NCBI RefSeq assembly: GCF_021728295.1
Contig: NZ_JAKJXE010000014.1
Coordinates: forward strand, 62,001-126,000
Origin: Pseudomonas petrae
Lineage (GTDB): Bacteria; Pseudomonadota; Gammaproteobacteria; Pseudomonadales; Pseudomonadaceae
DNA length: 64,000 bases
Direction: 5' to 3'
In this document: positions 44,011-52,185 of the stretch, one piece after another
Position numbering within the stretch: position 1 is the first letter of the stretch
Layout: each line of letters opens with the position of its first letter
Translations under genes and position numbers: made by a program
Notes under the pieces: model-generated
Databases searched by the model: none
What the model saw: only the letters and a program-made list of their open reading frames with translations
Told to the model about the DNA's origin: nothing

Positions 44011-44907
44011 ATGCTCAATTACCGACAGCTGCATTATTTCTGGGTCGTGGCCAAAACCGGCAGTATTGTCCGCGCCTGCGAGCAATTGAGCCTCACGCCC
44101 CAGACCATCAGCGGGCAAATCAGCCTGCTGGAGCAGACCTACGGTGTCGAGTTGTTCAAGCGCGTGGGCCGTCAACTGGAGCTGACCGAAACGGGTCGCG
44201 TCGCCCTCCCCTACGCCGAACAGATGTTCCAGCTCGGTGGCGAGCTCGAAGCTGTGTTGCGCGCGCAGCCGGACGAGCAGCAAATCCTTTTTCGCGTCGG
44301 CGTCGCCGATGTCGTGCCCAAATCCATTGTCTATCGGCTCATCGCGCCAAGCATGGCGCTCAACGAGCTGGTGCGCATCAGTTGCCGCGAAGACCAGCTC
44401 GAACGCCTGCTGGCGGACCTCGCGATTCAGCGCCTGGACTTGGTGATTTCCGACAGCCCGATGCCCTCTCATCTGGACATTAAAGGCTACAGCCAGAAGC
44501 TGGGCGAATGCGGTGTGAGTTTTTTTGCCACCCGCGCCCTCGCCGCCCTGTACGGCGAGAACTTCCCCCACGGCATGCAAGGCGCGCCGCTGCTGGTTCC
44601 CGGGCAGCAAACGGTGGTGCGCAGCCGCCTGATGCGCTGGTTCGCCGAGCAGAATATCCAGCCGAAAATCGTTGGGGAATTCGACGACAGCGCCCTGATG
44701 AAGGCGTTTGGCAAATCCGGCAGCGGGATTTTCATTGCGCCGAGCGTGATCGCCGATGAAGTGATCGAGCAGTACGACGTCGAATTGATCGGCCATACCG
44801 ACGCCGTGACCGAGTCGTTCTACGCGATCTCGGTCGAGCGCAAGGTCAAGCACCCCGGCATCGTCGCCATCACCGAGGGCGCACGCCGGCAGCTGTTCCC
44901 GGACTAG
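44011..44907 (+). CDS. nhaR: LysR-family regulator NhaR
   Basis: The protein (298 residues) starts 'MLNYRQLHYFWVVAKTGSIV', the NhaR-specific form of the LysR winged helix-turn-helix, with 'LTPQTISGQISLLEQ' as recognition helix. In E. coli NhaR activates nhaA in response to Na+ and also pga; no nhaA is in the window. The ATG at 44011 is chosen over the GTG at 43999 because it opens the conserved part. A hairpin 'acttcgg-ttttc-ccgaagt' (43983-44000) lies just before the gene and could be its own operator. It ends in a four-base overlap with the convergent MFS gene. Confidence 0.85.
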   Translation: MLNYRQLHYFWVVAKTGSIVRACEQLSLTPQTISGQISLLEQTYGVELFKRVGRQLELTETGRVALPYAEQMFQLGGELEAVLRAQPDEQQILFRVGVADVVPKSIVYRLIAPSMALNELVRISCREDQLERLLADLAIQRLDLVISDSPMPSHLDIKGYSQKLGECGVSFFATRALAALYGENFPHGMQGAPLLVPGQQTVVRSRLMRWFAEQNIQPKIVGEFDDSALMKAFGKSGSGIFIAPSVIADEVIEQYDVELIGHTDAVTESFYAISVERKVKHPGIVAITEGARRQLFPD

Positions 44908-46061
44908 GCGTCGCAGGTTGCGGGGTTTGGGCGGACTGTCATCAGCAGTAAGGCCAGCAGAATCGACAGCAGAATGATGCCGGCCGCCGCAAAGCCCAGA
45001 CTGCCAAGGCCCAGATGATCGATCACCCGTCCGCCGATGATCGCGCCAATGCCGATGCCCAGATTGGCGCCCGCGATGTTCAGCGATGCGGCAAAGGCAG
45101 GGGCCTGTGGCGCGGCTTTCATCAGGCGGACATGGCTGACCAGAAACAGCGCCGCCTGGGTCGCGCCCCACACGGCCAGCGCCAGAGCCAGCGCAGGCAG
45201 GGAGTGCATGCTCGGCACCACCATGACCATGCCGCCGATCATGAAGGTGCAGAAGGTCAGACTGGCGATCAGCGGATGGCGATCCACCAGCCGCCCGCCC
45301 AGTGAATTACCCAACAAGCCCACCGCGCCGAAGCCCATCAAGCACCAGCCGACCACCGTGCCGTTGAACCCGGCAAGGCGCTCGAGCATGTCCGCCAGGT
45401 ACGTGTACGCGGTGAACATGCCGCTGAAGATCAGCACCGACAGCAGCACGTGGCCCTGCATCAACGGGCTGCGCAGAATGCGGAACTGGCTGCGGAACGA
45501 AGCCTGATCCTTGTGCACGCTGCGGGGCAGGTAGATGAACAGCAGCAACGCCTTGGCGAAGGCGACCACCGAGAGGATGGCGAAGGCGCTGCGCCAGCCG
45601 ATGGCGTCCGAAATCAAGGTGCCGACGGGGATGCCGAACACCGTGGCGCAGACGATACCGAAGCCGATCTTGGCAATCGCGCGGCCGGCATGGTCAGGGC
45701 CGACGATGTCCACGGCGGTTTCGCTGGCGAGCGCCCAGAACACCGGCAACCCAAGCGCCGGAATCAGCCGCGCGGCGGCCATCACCCAGATGTTGGGGGC
45801 CAGCGCTGCAACGGCGTTGGAGACGCCAAACATGAGCAGCACCGAAATAAACAGGCGCTTGCGCTCGAAGCGCGAGAAATACGCGGTCAGGAACGGCCCG
45901 AAGCAGGCCACCGTGAAGGCGAACAGCGTGACCAGCAAGCCGGCCTGGGGGATGGTGACGGCAAGGTCACGGGCGATGGCGGGCAACAGACCGACGATGA
46001 CGAACTCTGTGGTCAGCACGGTAAAACCAGCAGCTGACAACAGGTAAATGGGGAAAAACAT
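44904..46061 (-). CDS. MFS transporter, DHA1-type efflux
   Basis: The protein (385 residues) has twelve hydrophobic helices. 'LLSAAGFTVLTTEFVIVGLL' and the loop 'AYFSRFERKRLFISVL' correspond to helix 1 and the motif A loop of DHA1 drug or sugar efflux proteins (AraJ/SotB-like). The start at 46061 is preceded by GGAG and opens directly into the first helix; in-frame sequence up to 46280 is not conserved. The substrate is unknown. Confidence 0.85.
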   Translation of the reverse strand: MFFPIYLLSAAGFTVLTTEFVIVGLLPAIARDLAVTIPQAGLLVTLFAFTVACFGPFLTAYFSRFERKRLFISVLLMFGVSNAVAALAPNIWVMAAARLIPALGLPVFWALASETAVDIVGPDHAGRAIAKIGFGIVCATVFGIPVGTLISDAIGWRSAFAILSVVAFAKALLLFIYLPRSVHKDQASFRSQFRILRSPLMQGHVLLSVLIFSGMFTAYTYLADMLERLAGFNGTVVGWCLMGFGAVGLLGNSLGGRLVDRHPLIASLTFCTFMIGGMVMVVPSMHSLPALALALAVWGATQAALFLVSHVRLMKAAPQAPAFAASLNIAGANLGIGIGAIIGGRVIDHLGLGSLGFAAAGIILLSILLALLLMTVRPNPATCDA

Positions 46062-46218
46062 GAAATCTCCATAACGACAAAACGACCAGTCCTCGCGGAG
46101 CGGTCGATCGGATGTGGCGTGAATCAGGACGCAGAGGGTATCAGAGCCGGGCGTCTGGCTGGCAGACGCCGGACGAAACACGTGTTGCTGCCCGCGCTGA
46201 GGCGGGCAGCGAGGCCGG

Positions 46219-46728
46219 TCAGTAAGCGCCCATGTAGTCGCGCTTGCCGACTTCCACGCCGTTGTGGCGCAGCAGGTCATAAGCAGTGGTGACGTGGAAG
46301 AAAAACTGCGGCAGCGAGTAATGCAGCAGGTAGGTCTGGGTGTTCAGACGCTTTTCCTTATCGGTGCCCGGGCGCAGCACGATTTCGCGCGCTTCGTTGC
46401 CATCGACCTGTTCGGCCTTGATGGTGTCGAGGAACGCCAGCACTTTGGTCAGCAGCGCTTGCAGGTCGGCGAAGGTGGTTTCGGTGTCTTCGTACTTCGG
46501 CGGCTCAAGGCCTGCCAGTCGTGCGCCGGCGCCTTTGGCGAAGTCCACGGCGATCTGCACCTGACGCACCAGTGGGAACATGTCAGGGAACAGACGCGCC
46601 TGCAGCAGGGCATCCGGCTGGATGTTCCTGGCGGTGGCGTGGGCTTCGCCTTTGGCCAGGACGGCGCTGAGGGCGGTGAGCATTTGCTTGAAGACAGGAA
46701 TCGAAGCGGCGTAAAGAGAAAGGGTCAT
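46219..46728 (-). CDS. DUF1993 family protein
   Basis: The protein (169 residues) matches DUF1993 by 'SLYAASIPVFKQMLTALSAV', 'ARLFPDMFPLVRQVQIAVDF' and 'LPQFFFHVTTAYDLLRHNGV'. The fold is a DinB-like four-helix bundle; the function is unknown. 'ccaggaactgcc' precedes the start at 46728. It is divergent from yceH. Confidence 0.88.
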   Translation of the reverse strand: MTLSLYAASIPVFKQMLTALSAVLAKGEAHATARNIQPDALLQARLFPDMFPLVRQVQIAVDFAKGAGARLAGLEPPKYEDTETTFADLQALLTKVLAFLDTIKAEQVDGNEAREIVLRPGTDKEKRLNTQTYLLHYSLPQFFFHVTTAYDLLRHNGVEVGKRDYMGAY

Positions 46729-46837
46729 GGCAGTTCCTGGGGAAATGAGTCGCACGGAGGCGGACGCGAACGCGGCTTGTCTTTTACCTCATACAGCCCC
46801 TACCCTCATAGCCTTTTCAACGCTTGGGGAATGGGTC

Positions 46838-47527
46838 ATGTCTGACGAGCTGGATTCCGAAAACACCGTTGAAGCCTCGGATGCGCTGCAGCTGAGCAGC
46901 ACCGAAGTGCGCATTCTGGGCTGCCTGATCGAGAAGCAGGCGACCCATCCCGAGACCTACCCCCTGACCCTCAACGCGCTGGTGCTGGCCTGCAACCAGA
47001 AGACCAGTCGCGAGCCGGTGATGAACCTGACGCCCGGCCAGGTCGGCCAGAGCCTGCGCGCACTGGAAAGCCTGCAACTGACGCGTCTGGTCATGGGCAG
47101 CCGAGCAGACCGCTGGGAACACCGCGTCGACAAAACCCTGGAGCTGGTGCCGGGCCAACTCATTCTGACCGGCCTGCTGTTGCTGCGCGGCCCGCAAACC
47201 GTCAACGAGCTGTTGACCCGCAGCAACCGCATGCACGATTTCGAAGACGCCGACGCAGTGGTGCATCAGCTTGAACGGCTGATCGCGCGCGGGCTGGCGG
47301 TGTTGATCCCGAAACAGGCAGGCCAGCGCGAAGACCGCTACCTGCACGCGCTGGGTGATCCGGCCGACAGGGAGACAATCCTCGCCGCCCGCGCGCACCC
47401 GGCAGAGCGCAGCAGCAGTGGCGGCAACTCGGCCAGCGCGGGCAATTCGGCGGTGGCCGAGCGGGTCGAAGCACTGGAAGCTCGCATCGCCGCCCTGGAA
47501 GAACGGCTGGCAGTACTGGAAGGTTAG
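46838..47527 (+). CDS. yceH: YceH family (DUF480) protein
   Basis: The protein (229 residues) has two winged-helix domains, recognised by 'LSSTEVRILGCLIEKQATHP' and 'LTLNALVLACNQKTSREPVM'. A Ser/Gly/Asn linker leads to a short C-terminal coiled coil 'RVEALEARIAALEERLAVLE', which probably makes it a dimer. The role is unknown. GGGGA lies before the ATG at 46838; the ATG at 46831 is in another frame. Confidence 0.88.
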   Translation: MSDELDSENTVEASDALQLSSTEVRILGCLIEKQATHPETYPLTLNALVLACNQKTSREPVMNLTPGQVGQSLRALESLQLTRLVMGSRADRWEHRVDKTLELVPGQLILTGLLLLRGPQTVNELLTRSNRMHDFEDADAVVHQLERLIARGLAVLIPKQAGQREDRYLHALGDPADRETILAARAHPAERSSSGGNSASAGNSAVAERVEALEARIAALEERLAVLEG

Positions 47528-47627
47528 AAGCGGTTTAGAGGTAAGCGCAATTCTTCAGCCTGACACGCTTTACATGGGAGGTTGCTCACGATCGCGGTTT
47601 TCCAGATGCAAATGCATGCAACGGCCG

Positions 47628-47923
47628 ATTGCCTTCGCGGGCAAGCGCGCTCCTACAGGTTTTGCGTTCGCCGAAGAGGACGGGCGTTGCGGAAGTTCGA
47701 CACGGGGAGCCGGCTTGCTGGCGAACGCGGTGGGTCAGACCAGAGGTGTCGGCTGACGAAACCGGTTCGCCAGCAAGCCGGCTACTACAGGTGTTGCGTC
47801 AGCCGAAAATCATGATCGCTGCCCAGATCTATTGTAGGAGCGCGCTTGCCCGCGAAGACGGCGTGTCAGACTTGAAGATGCCGAATGACACAACGCTTTC
47901 GCGGGCAAGCGCGCTCCTGCGGG
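47628..47923. repeat. Cluster of five REP elements of two subtypes
   Basis: Cores 'cgcgggcaagcgcgctcc' and 'tgctggcgaacgcgg/ttcgccagcaagccggct' alternate in both orientations at about 47631, 47705, 47765, 47834 and 47900. No gene is seen between 47528 and 47952. Confidence 0.9.
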
Positions 47924-47952
47924 TTTTGTGTTGGCCGAAGATCATTGTGGCA

Positions 47953-48765
47953 TCAGCCGCGGGCGAACGCGGCGGCTGCCTGATACTGCGCCTCGCTCGG
48001 CGTCACGCCGGTGTAAAGAATGAACTGCTCCAGCGCCTGTATTGCCGCGACCTGGTCGCCGGTGATCAGGCGCTTGCCGAGCCGCTCGGCCTCCACAATG
48101 AACGGCGTGCGCGCCGGCGTGGCGACGACGTCAAACGCTGTGTCGGCCTGCTCGATGGCGGACACATCAAAAGCCAGCGCGTCGGCTTGATCGCCTGCCA
48201 TCCCCAACGGGGTGACGTTCACCAGCAGCGGCGGGCGTTCACTGCCCAGTTCGGCTTGCCACTCGAAGCCGCACGTCTGTGCAAGCGCCCTGCCCGCCTG
48301 CTCGTTGCGCGCCACGATCAGCCCGTCAGTGAAACCGCCGTCGCGCAGGGCACAGGCGACGGCCTTGGCCATGCCACCGCTGCCGCGCAGGGCAAAGCGC
48401 GTGCGCGGCACTTCATGGGTGTCGACCAGTTGGGCGATGGCGATGTAATCGGTGTTGTACGCTTTCAAGTGGCCATCGGTGTTGACGATGGTGTTGATGG
48501 ATTGAATGGCGGCGGCGGACGCGTCCAGCTCATTGACCAGTGCAATAGAGGCTTCTTTAAAGGGCATCGACACGCCACACCCGCGAATGCCCAATGAACG
48601 CATGCCGGCGATGGCTGCGGGCAGATCGTTCGGCGAGAAAGTCTTGTAATAGAAGTTCAAGCCCAACTGCTGATACAGGTGGTTATGGAAGCGCACGCCG
48701 AAGTTGCCCGGACGTCCGGCCAGCGACATGCACAACAGCGTTTCCTTACTGGCGGTGACCAACAT
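47953..48765 (-). CDS. Shikimate dehydrogenase-like enzyme (AroE family paralogue)
   Basis: The protein (270 residues) has the AroE two-domain layout. The substrate-site Lys is in 'GCGVSMPFKEASIALV' and the Asp in 'KAYNTDYIAIAQL'; the dinucleotide loop is 'ALRGSGGMAKAVACAL'. The N terminus lacks the 'P-V-x-H-S-x-S-P' shikimate motif of housekeeping AroE ('LAGRPGNFGVRFHN' instead), so this is a paralogue with perhaps quinate- or amino-shikimate-like specificity. Neighbours give no pathway hint. Confidence 0.82.
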   Translation of the reverse strand: MLVTASKETLLCMSLAGRPGNFGVRFHNHLYQQLGLNFYYKTFSPNDLPAAIAGMRSLGIRGCGVSMPFKEASIALVNELDASAAAIQSINTIVNTDGHLKAYNTDYIAIAQLVDTHEVPRTRFALRGSGGMAKAVACALRDGGFTDGLIVARNEQAGRALAQTCGFEWQAELGSERPPLLVNVTPLGMAGDQADALAFDVSAIEQADTAFDVVATPARTPFIVEAERLGKRLITGDQVAAIQALEQFILYTGVTPSEAQYQAAAAFARG

Positions 48766-48992
48766 GAAATCTCCCGAGTGGTATTAGAAGACGCCTGGGC
48801 AAAGGCGTAGAATTACAACGCTTCGCCGGAATGGGCACAGCCGTCGTCATTAAAGTTGTCGAATACCTTACACAAAATTTACGCAACGGCCTCGCAGATA
48901 TTTCCGAAACCGTTGTCTGAGAAGTTATCCCGTGGCAGTGCCTGAGCGTAACGCAGGCTCGCGACAACGGGAATGAACACCGAGGAACAGTC

Positions 48993-49346
48993 ATGATTCG
49001 TCAGATCCCCAAAGTTGCCTTGTTGTTAGGCGCCCTCGCCCTCGCAGGCCAGGCTGAAGCCCATGGCGGCGGCCCGGGCTGGGGTGGAGCAGCGGTGATC
49101 GGTGCGGTCGTCGGCGGGGTCGTCGGCGCGGCAGTGGCGTCCGGTCCGGCTTATGCAGCACCCGCTCCCGTGTACTACGCGGCACCGGCCCCCGTTTATT
49201 ACGCGCCACCGCCACCACCGCCGGTTTATTACCAGCCGGCTTATGTCGTTGAACGCCCGGTCGTCTACGGACCGCGCTACTACGGCCCGCCACGTTATTA
49301 TGGCCCACCACCGGGCTACTACCACCACGGTGGCGGTCGTTGGTAA
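48993..49346 (+). CDS. Exported Pro/Tyr/Gly-rich protein
   Basis: The protein has 117 residues. A signal peptide ends at 'AEA-HG' (residue 23). A glycine-zipper-like hydrophobic segment 'VIGAVVGGVVGAAVASG' is followed by 'APAPVYYA' and 'RYYGPPRYYGPPPGYY' repeats and a His/Gly end. The ribosome site is 'gaggaacagtc'. Such proteins are envelope-associated, and function is unknown. A terminator follows. Confidence 0.75.
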   Translation: MIRQIPKVALLLGALALAGQAEAHGGGPGWGGAAVIGAVVGGVVGAAVASGPAYAAPAPVYYAAPAPVYYAPPPPPPVYYQPAYVVERPVVYGPRYYGPPRYYGPPPGYYHHGGGRW

Positions 49347-49403
49347 CAGCGGTCTGCTTCTGGCCGGAGGGCTGTCGACTTAGGGTCGCCAGCCCTCATC
49401 CAA

Positions 49404-49437
49404 CAAAAACCCCGCCTCTCCGGCGGGGTTTTTGTTT
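49404..49437 (+). terminator. Rho-independent terminator
   Basis: 'aaaaccccgcc-tctcc-ggcggggtttt' forms a perfect stem with a T tract, after the Pro/Tyr-rich protein gene. Confidence 0.9.
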
Positions 49438-49586
49438 CCGGGCCTTTTATGCGGGACGCAAGCGCGGTTTTGACACGCTGCCCATCACCGTCCCTACCCG
49501 CTCATCAATGACGACTATCGAGAGCGGTGATTTCTGCATCAACCGGTCGCGCCGTACAGTAGCGCCATAGATTGATGGAGGCACTT

Positions 49587-49769
49587 ATGACCAAGGTTCA
49601 AATCATGTCGGTTGTCGGCAGCGCAGTACCCGCCCAGCTTCGTGAGCGCGGTCTGTTGGCGTGCTGGTACTTGATGCACAACGGCGAGCCCGTCAGCGGT
49701 CCGTTGCTTTCATTGCCAGTGGCGCAAGCGCTGTCACAGCAACTCGAACACCGCCCGCTCAACAGCTGA
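49587..49769 (+). CDS. 60-residue conserved small protein
   Basis: The protein begins 'MTKVQIMSVVGSAVPAQLRE' and contains 'RGLLACWYLMHNGEPVSGPL'. 'GATGGAGGCACTT' gives a strong ribosome-binding site. No transmembrane helix is seen. I recognise no function. Confidence 0.65.
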   Translation: MTKVQIMSVVGSAVPAQLRERGLLACWYLMHNGEPVSGPLLSLPVAQALSQQLEHRPLNS

Positions 49770-49820
49770 AACCCTATTCGCTCTTCCTTGTGAATCGTGC
49801 GTTGCTCCGCACACCCCTTT

Positions 49821-49853
49821 AGCCCGCCTCTTTAACGACGCGGGCTTTTTTTT
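49821..49853 (+). terminator. Rho-independent terminator after the 60-residue gene
   Basis: 'agcccgc / gcgggct' with T7 follows. The remaining bases up to 50107 hold no gene and should include the pbpG promoter. Confidence 0.8.
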
Positions 49854-50107
49854 GCCAGACGACCGGGCTTTTTATGGACTGGGCTGTTCATCAGGCACGC
49901 GAGAAACGGCGATTCAACCTTTTTAAATACAGGCTTTTGGGATCCGCTACCTGAACCTGACCTAGACAACAGCGGTTTATTGGCAAAACCCCGCACCGCC
50001 CCATCGACAACTTCAGAAACTTGCTCCTAAAATGCGCCGAACGTGTTGTCGTCCTTGAAGAAAGTCCGACGTTCCACGCTATTTCCATCATTAAGTGAGC
50101 GTTGCTC

Positions 50108-51058
50108 TTGAAAATTCGCCCAACCGTCATCGGCCTATTATTTGCACTTACAGGCTGCGCACTTTCCACCGCCGTACTTTCCACCACTGCACTGGCCAGC
50201 GAACCGGCGGCGTTCAATCGCGATCCGGCCAATCTGCACCTGGCTTCCGGCAGCGCCATGATCACCGACCTGCAAACGGGTCAGGTGTTGTACTCGAGTA
50301 ACCCCGACATCGTCGTCCCGATCGCCTCGGTAACCAAGCTGATGACCGCGATGGTCACCCTCGACGCCAAGCTGCCCATGGACGAGATGATCAAGGTCGA
50401 CATCTCCCAGACCGCCGAAATGAAAGGCGTGTTCTCCCGGGTCAAGCTGGGCAGTGAGCTGAACCGCCACGACATGATGCTGATCACCCTGATGTCGTCG
50501 GAAAACCGCGCAGCGGCGAGTCTGGCGCACAGCTACCCGGGCGGTTATCCGGCGTTCATCCGGGCGATGAACGCCAAGGCCAAGGCGCTCGGCATGAACC
50601 ATACCGTGTACATGGAGCCCACCGGGCTGTCGGTCTACAACGTCTCCACGGCGCGAGACCTGACCAAGCTGGCTCTCGCCGCGCGCAACTATCCGATGCT
50701 GCGCGAGCTGAGCACCACGCCGGAGAAAACCGTGACCTTCCGCAAGCCGAACTACATCCTCGGCTTCAGCAATACCGACCACCTGGTGCGTAAATCCAAC
50801 TGGGACATCAAACTGACCAAGACCGGCTTCACCAACCAGGCTGGCCACTGTCTGGTGCTGTTGACCAGCATGGCCAACCGTCAGGTGTCGGTGGTCATTC
50901 TCGACGCCTTCGGCAAGTACACCCACTTCGCCGATGCCAGCCGCATGCGTTTGTGGATGGAAACCGGCAAGAGCGGCCCGGCGCCGGAAGTCGCGCTGCA
51001 GTACAAGAAAGAAAAGAATCAGGTGATGAGGCAGAAGGGTTTGCAGGCGTCGGAATAA
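50108..51058 (+). CDS. pbpG: D-alanyl-D-alanine endopeptidase (PBP7)
   Basis: The protein (316 residues) cuts D-Ala-meso-DAP cross-links in the periplasm. A signal peptide ends near 'TALA-SE'. The motifs are SxxK at Ser74-Lys77 ('ASVTKLMTA'), SxN in 'SSENRAAAS' and KTG in 'LTKTGFTN'. A TTG start at 50108 gives the family's 'MKIR' start, with 'aagtgagc' before it; the TTG at 50102 is the alternative. There is no ATG that keeps the signal peptide. Confidence 0.9.
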   Translation: MKIRPTVIGLLFALTGCALSTAVLSTTALASEPAAFNRDPANLHLASGSAMITDLQTGQVLYSSNPDIVVPIASVTKLMTAMVTLDAKLPMDEMIKVDISQTAEMKGVFSRVKLGSELNRHDMMLITLMSSENRAAASLAHSYPGGYPAFIRAMNAKAKALGMNHTVYMEPTGLSVYNVSTARDLTKLALAARNYPMLRELSTTPEKTVTFRKPNYILGFSNTDHLVRKSNWDIKLTKTGFTNQAGHCLVLLTSMANRQVSVVILDAFGKYTHFADASRMRLWMETGKSGPAPEVALQYKKEKNQVMRQKGLQASE

Positions 51059-51118
51059 GACGTCGCGCCGCAATTCTGCTCTTCCAGCGCCCGGCGCAGC
51101 CGCTGCCGGTGCGCCCCC

Positions 51119-51207
51119 TGTAGGAGCCAGCTTGCTCGCGAACGCGGTGGGTCAGTCGACATTTCGTCACAGATCGGACGCATTCGCCAGCAAGCCGGCT
51201 CCTACAG
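51119..51207. repeat. Inverted REP pair
   Basis: 'tgtaggagccagcttgctcg' faces 'cgccagcaagccggctccta' across about 50 bases, between convergent pbpG and the CorA-like gene. Confidence 0.85.
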
Positions 51208-51248
51208 GTGGTGGCGCACTGCCGGGCCGAGGGTACACACACCCTCCA

Positions 51249-52181
51249 TCACTGACTCGCCCGCGCCATGCGCTTGAGTATCACCACCATCCCCACGCCC
51301 AGCCCGGCCATGCCGATCAGCAACGCCGGGTAGCTGATCCACCACGGGATGGGCGTGGTCATCATGCTGTATTCCGACATCCCGCCAATCCCCGCCACCA
51401 AATTCAATGGCAAGAACACCACGTTGATCAACGTCAGCTTGCGCAGCAGGTTATTGGTGTTGTTGTTGACCAGATTGCCCCGGGCGTCCATCAGGCTGGC
51501 GAACACGGTGGAATAGATGTTCGCCTGTTTATGGCACTGTTCGTTCTCGATGATCATGTCTTCGATCAGCGCCAGGCTGTCGCCGGAAAACTGATGCTTG
51601 TGGGCGTGATTGCGCAGGCGGGTCAGCACCGAACCGTTGCTGTCGATGGCATTGATGTAATAGACCAGGCTTTCGCTCAAGTTGAACATCTGCACCAGAT
51701 GGCGGCTGTCCATCGAGGCATTGAACTGCTGTTGCAGTTCCCGGGCGATCATCTTGATCACCTTGAGGTGACCCAGATAATGATGGATGTTGTGGAACAG
51801 CACCTCCAGCAACACGTCCAGCAGCGTGTGCATCGGCCGGTGCTGTCCCAGGTCGCTGATCTGCTTACTGTCGGCGCAGATCAGCACCATGTGATGGGGG
51901 CTGAGCAGGACCCCGAACGACGACACGTCGAACGAAAACGTGTCCTTGCCCGAGTAGTTCTCCGGGCGCTTCCAGATCATGAACAGCGCGTCCGGGTGAA
52001 ACTCGATGCGCGAGACCTCGTCGGGGTCGAGCGCCGAGGCCAGTGCGTGGTCGTCAAGGTGAAAGCGTTCCAGCAGCAGCGTCTTTTCAGCGGCATCCGG
52101 GTCGCTGAACCAGAGCACGCTCGCCTCGGCTTCGGCGCATTCCCGTAACCGGCCCGCCTCAAGGCGGTGGCCTTTGATCAC
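51249..52181 (-). CDS. CorA/ZntB-family divalent metal transporter with a GMS motif
   Basis: The protein (310 residues) has the large cytoplasmic N-terminal domain of CorA/ZntB, a long pore helix ('LTLINVVFLPLNLVAGIGGM') and a second transmembrane helix at residues 279-302. The signature GMN of the selectivity filter is replaced by Gly-Met-Ser (residues 267-269) in 'GIGGMSEYS'. ZntB proteins keep GxN, so the metal is uncertain and transport may be altered. It lies four bases after the RimK-like gene on the same strand, so the two are probably co-transcribed. Confidence 0.82.
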   Translation of the reverse strand: MIKGHRLEAGRLRECAEAEASVLWFSDPDAAEKTLLLERFHLDDHALASALDPDEVSRIEFHPDALFMIWKRPENYSGKDTFSFDVSSFGVLLSPHHMVLICADSKQISDLGQHRPMHTLLDVLLEVLFHNIHHYLGHLKVIKMIARELQQQFNASMDSRHLVQMFNLSESLVYYINAIDSNGSVLTRLRNHAHKHQFSGDSLALIEDMIIENEQCHKQANIYSTVFASLMDARGNLVNNNTNNLLRKLTLINVVFLPLNLVAGIGGMSEYSMMTTPIPWWISYPALLIGMAGLGVGMVVILKRMARASQ

Positions 52182-52185
52182 CGCC

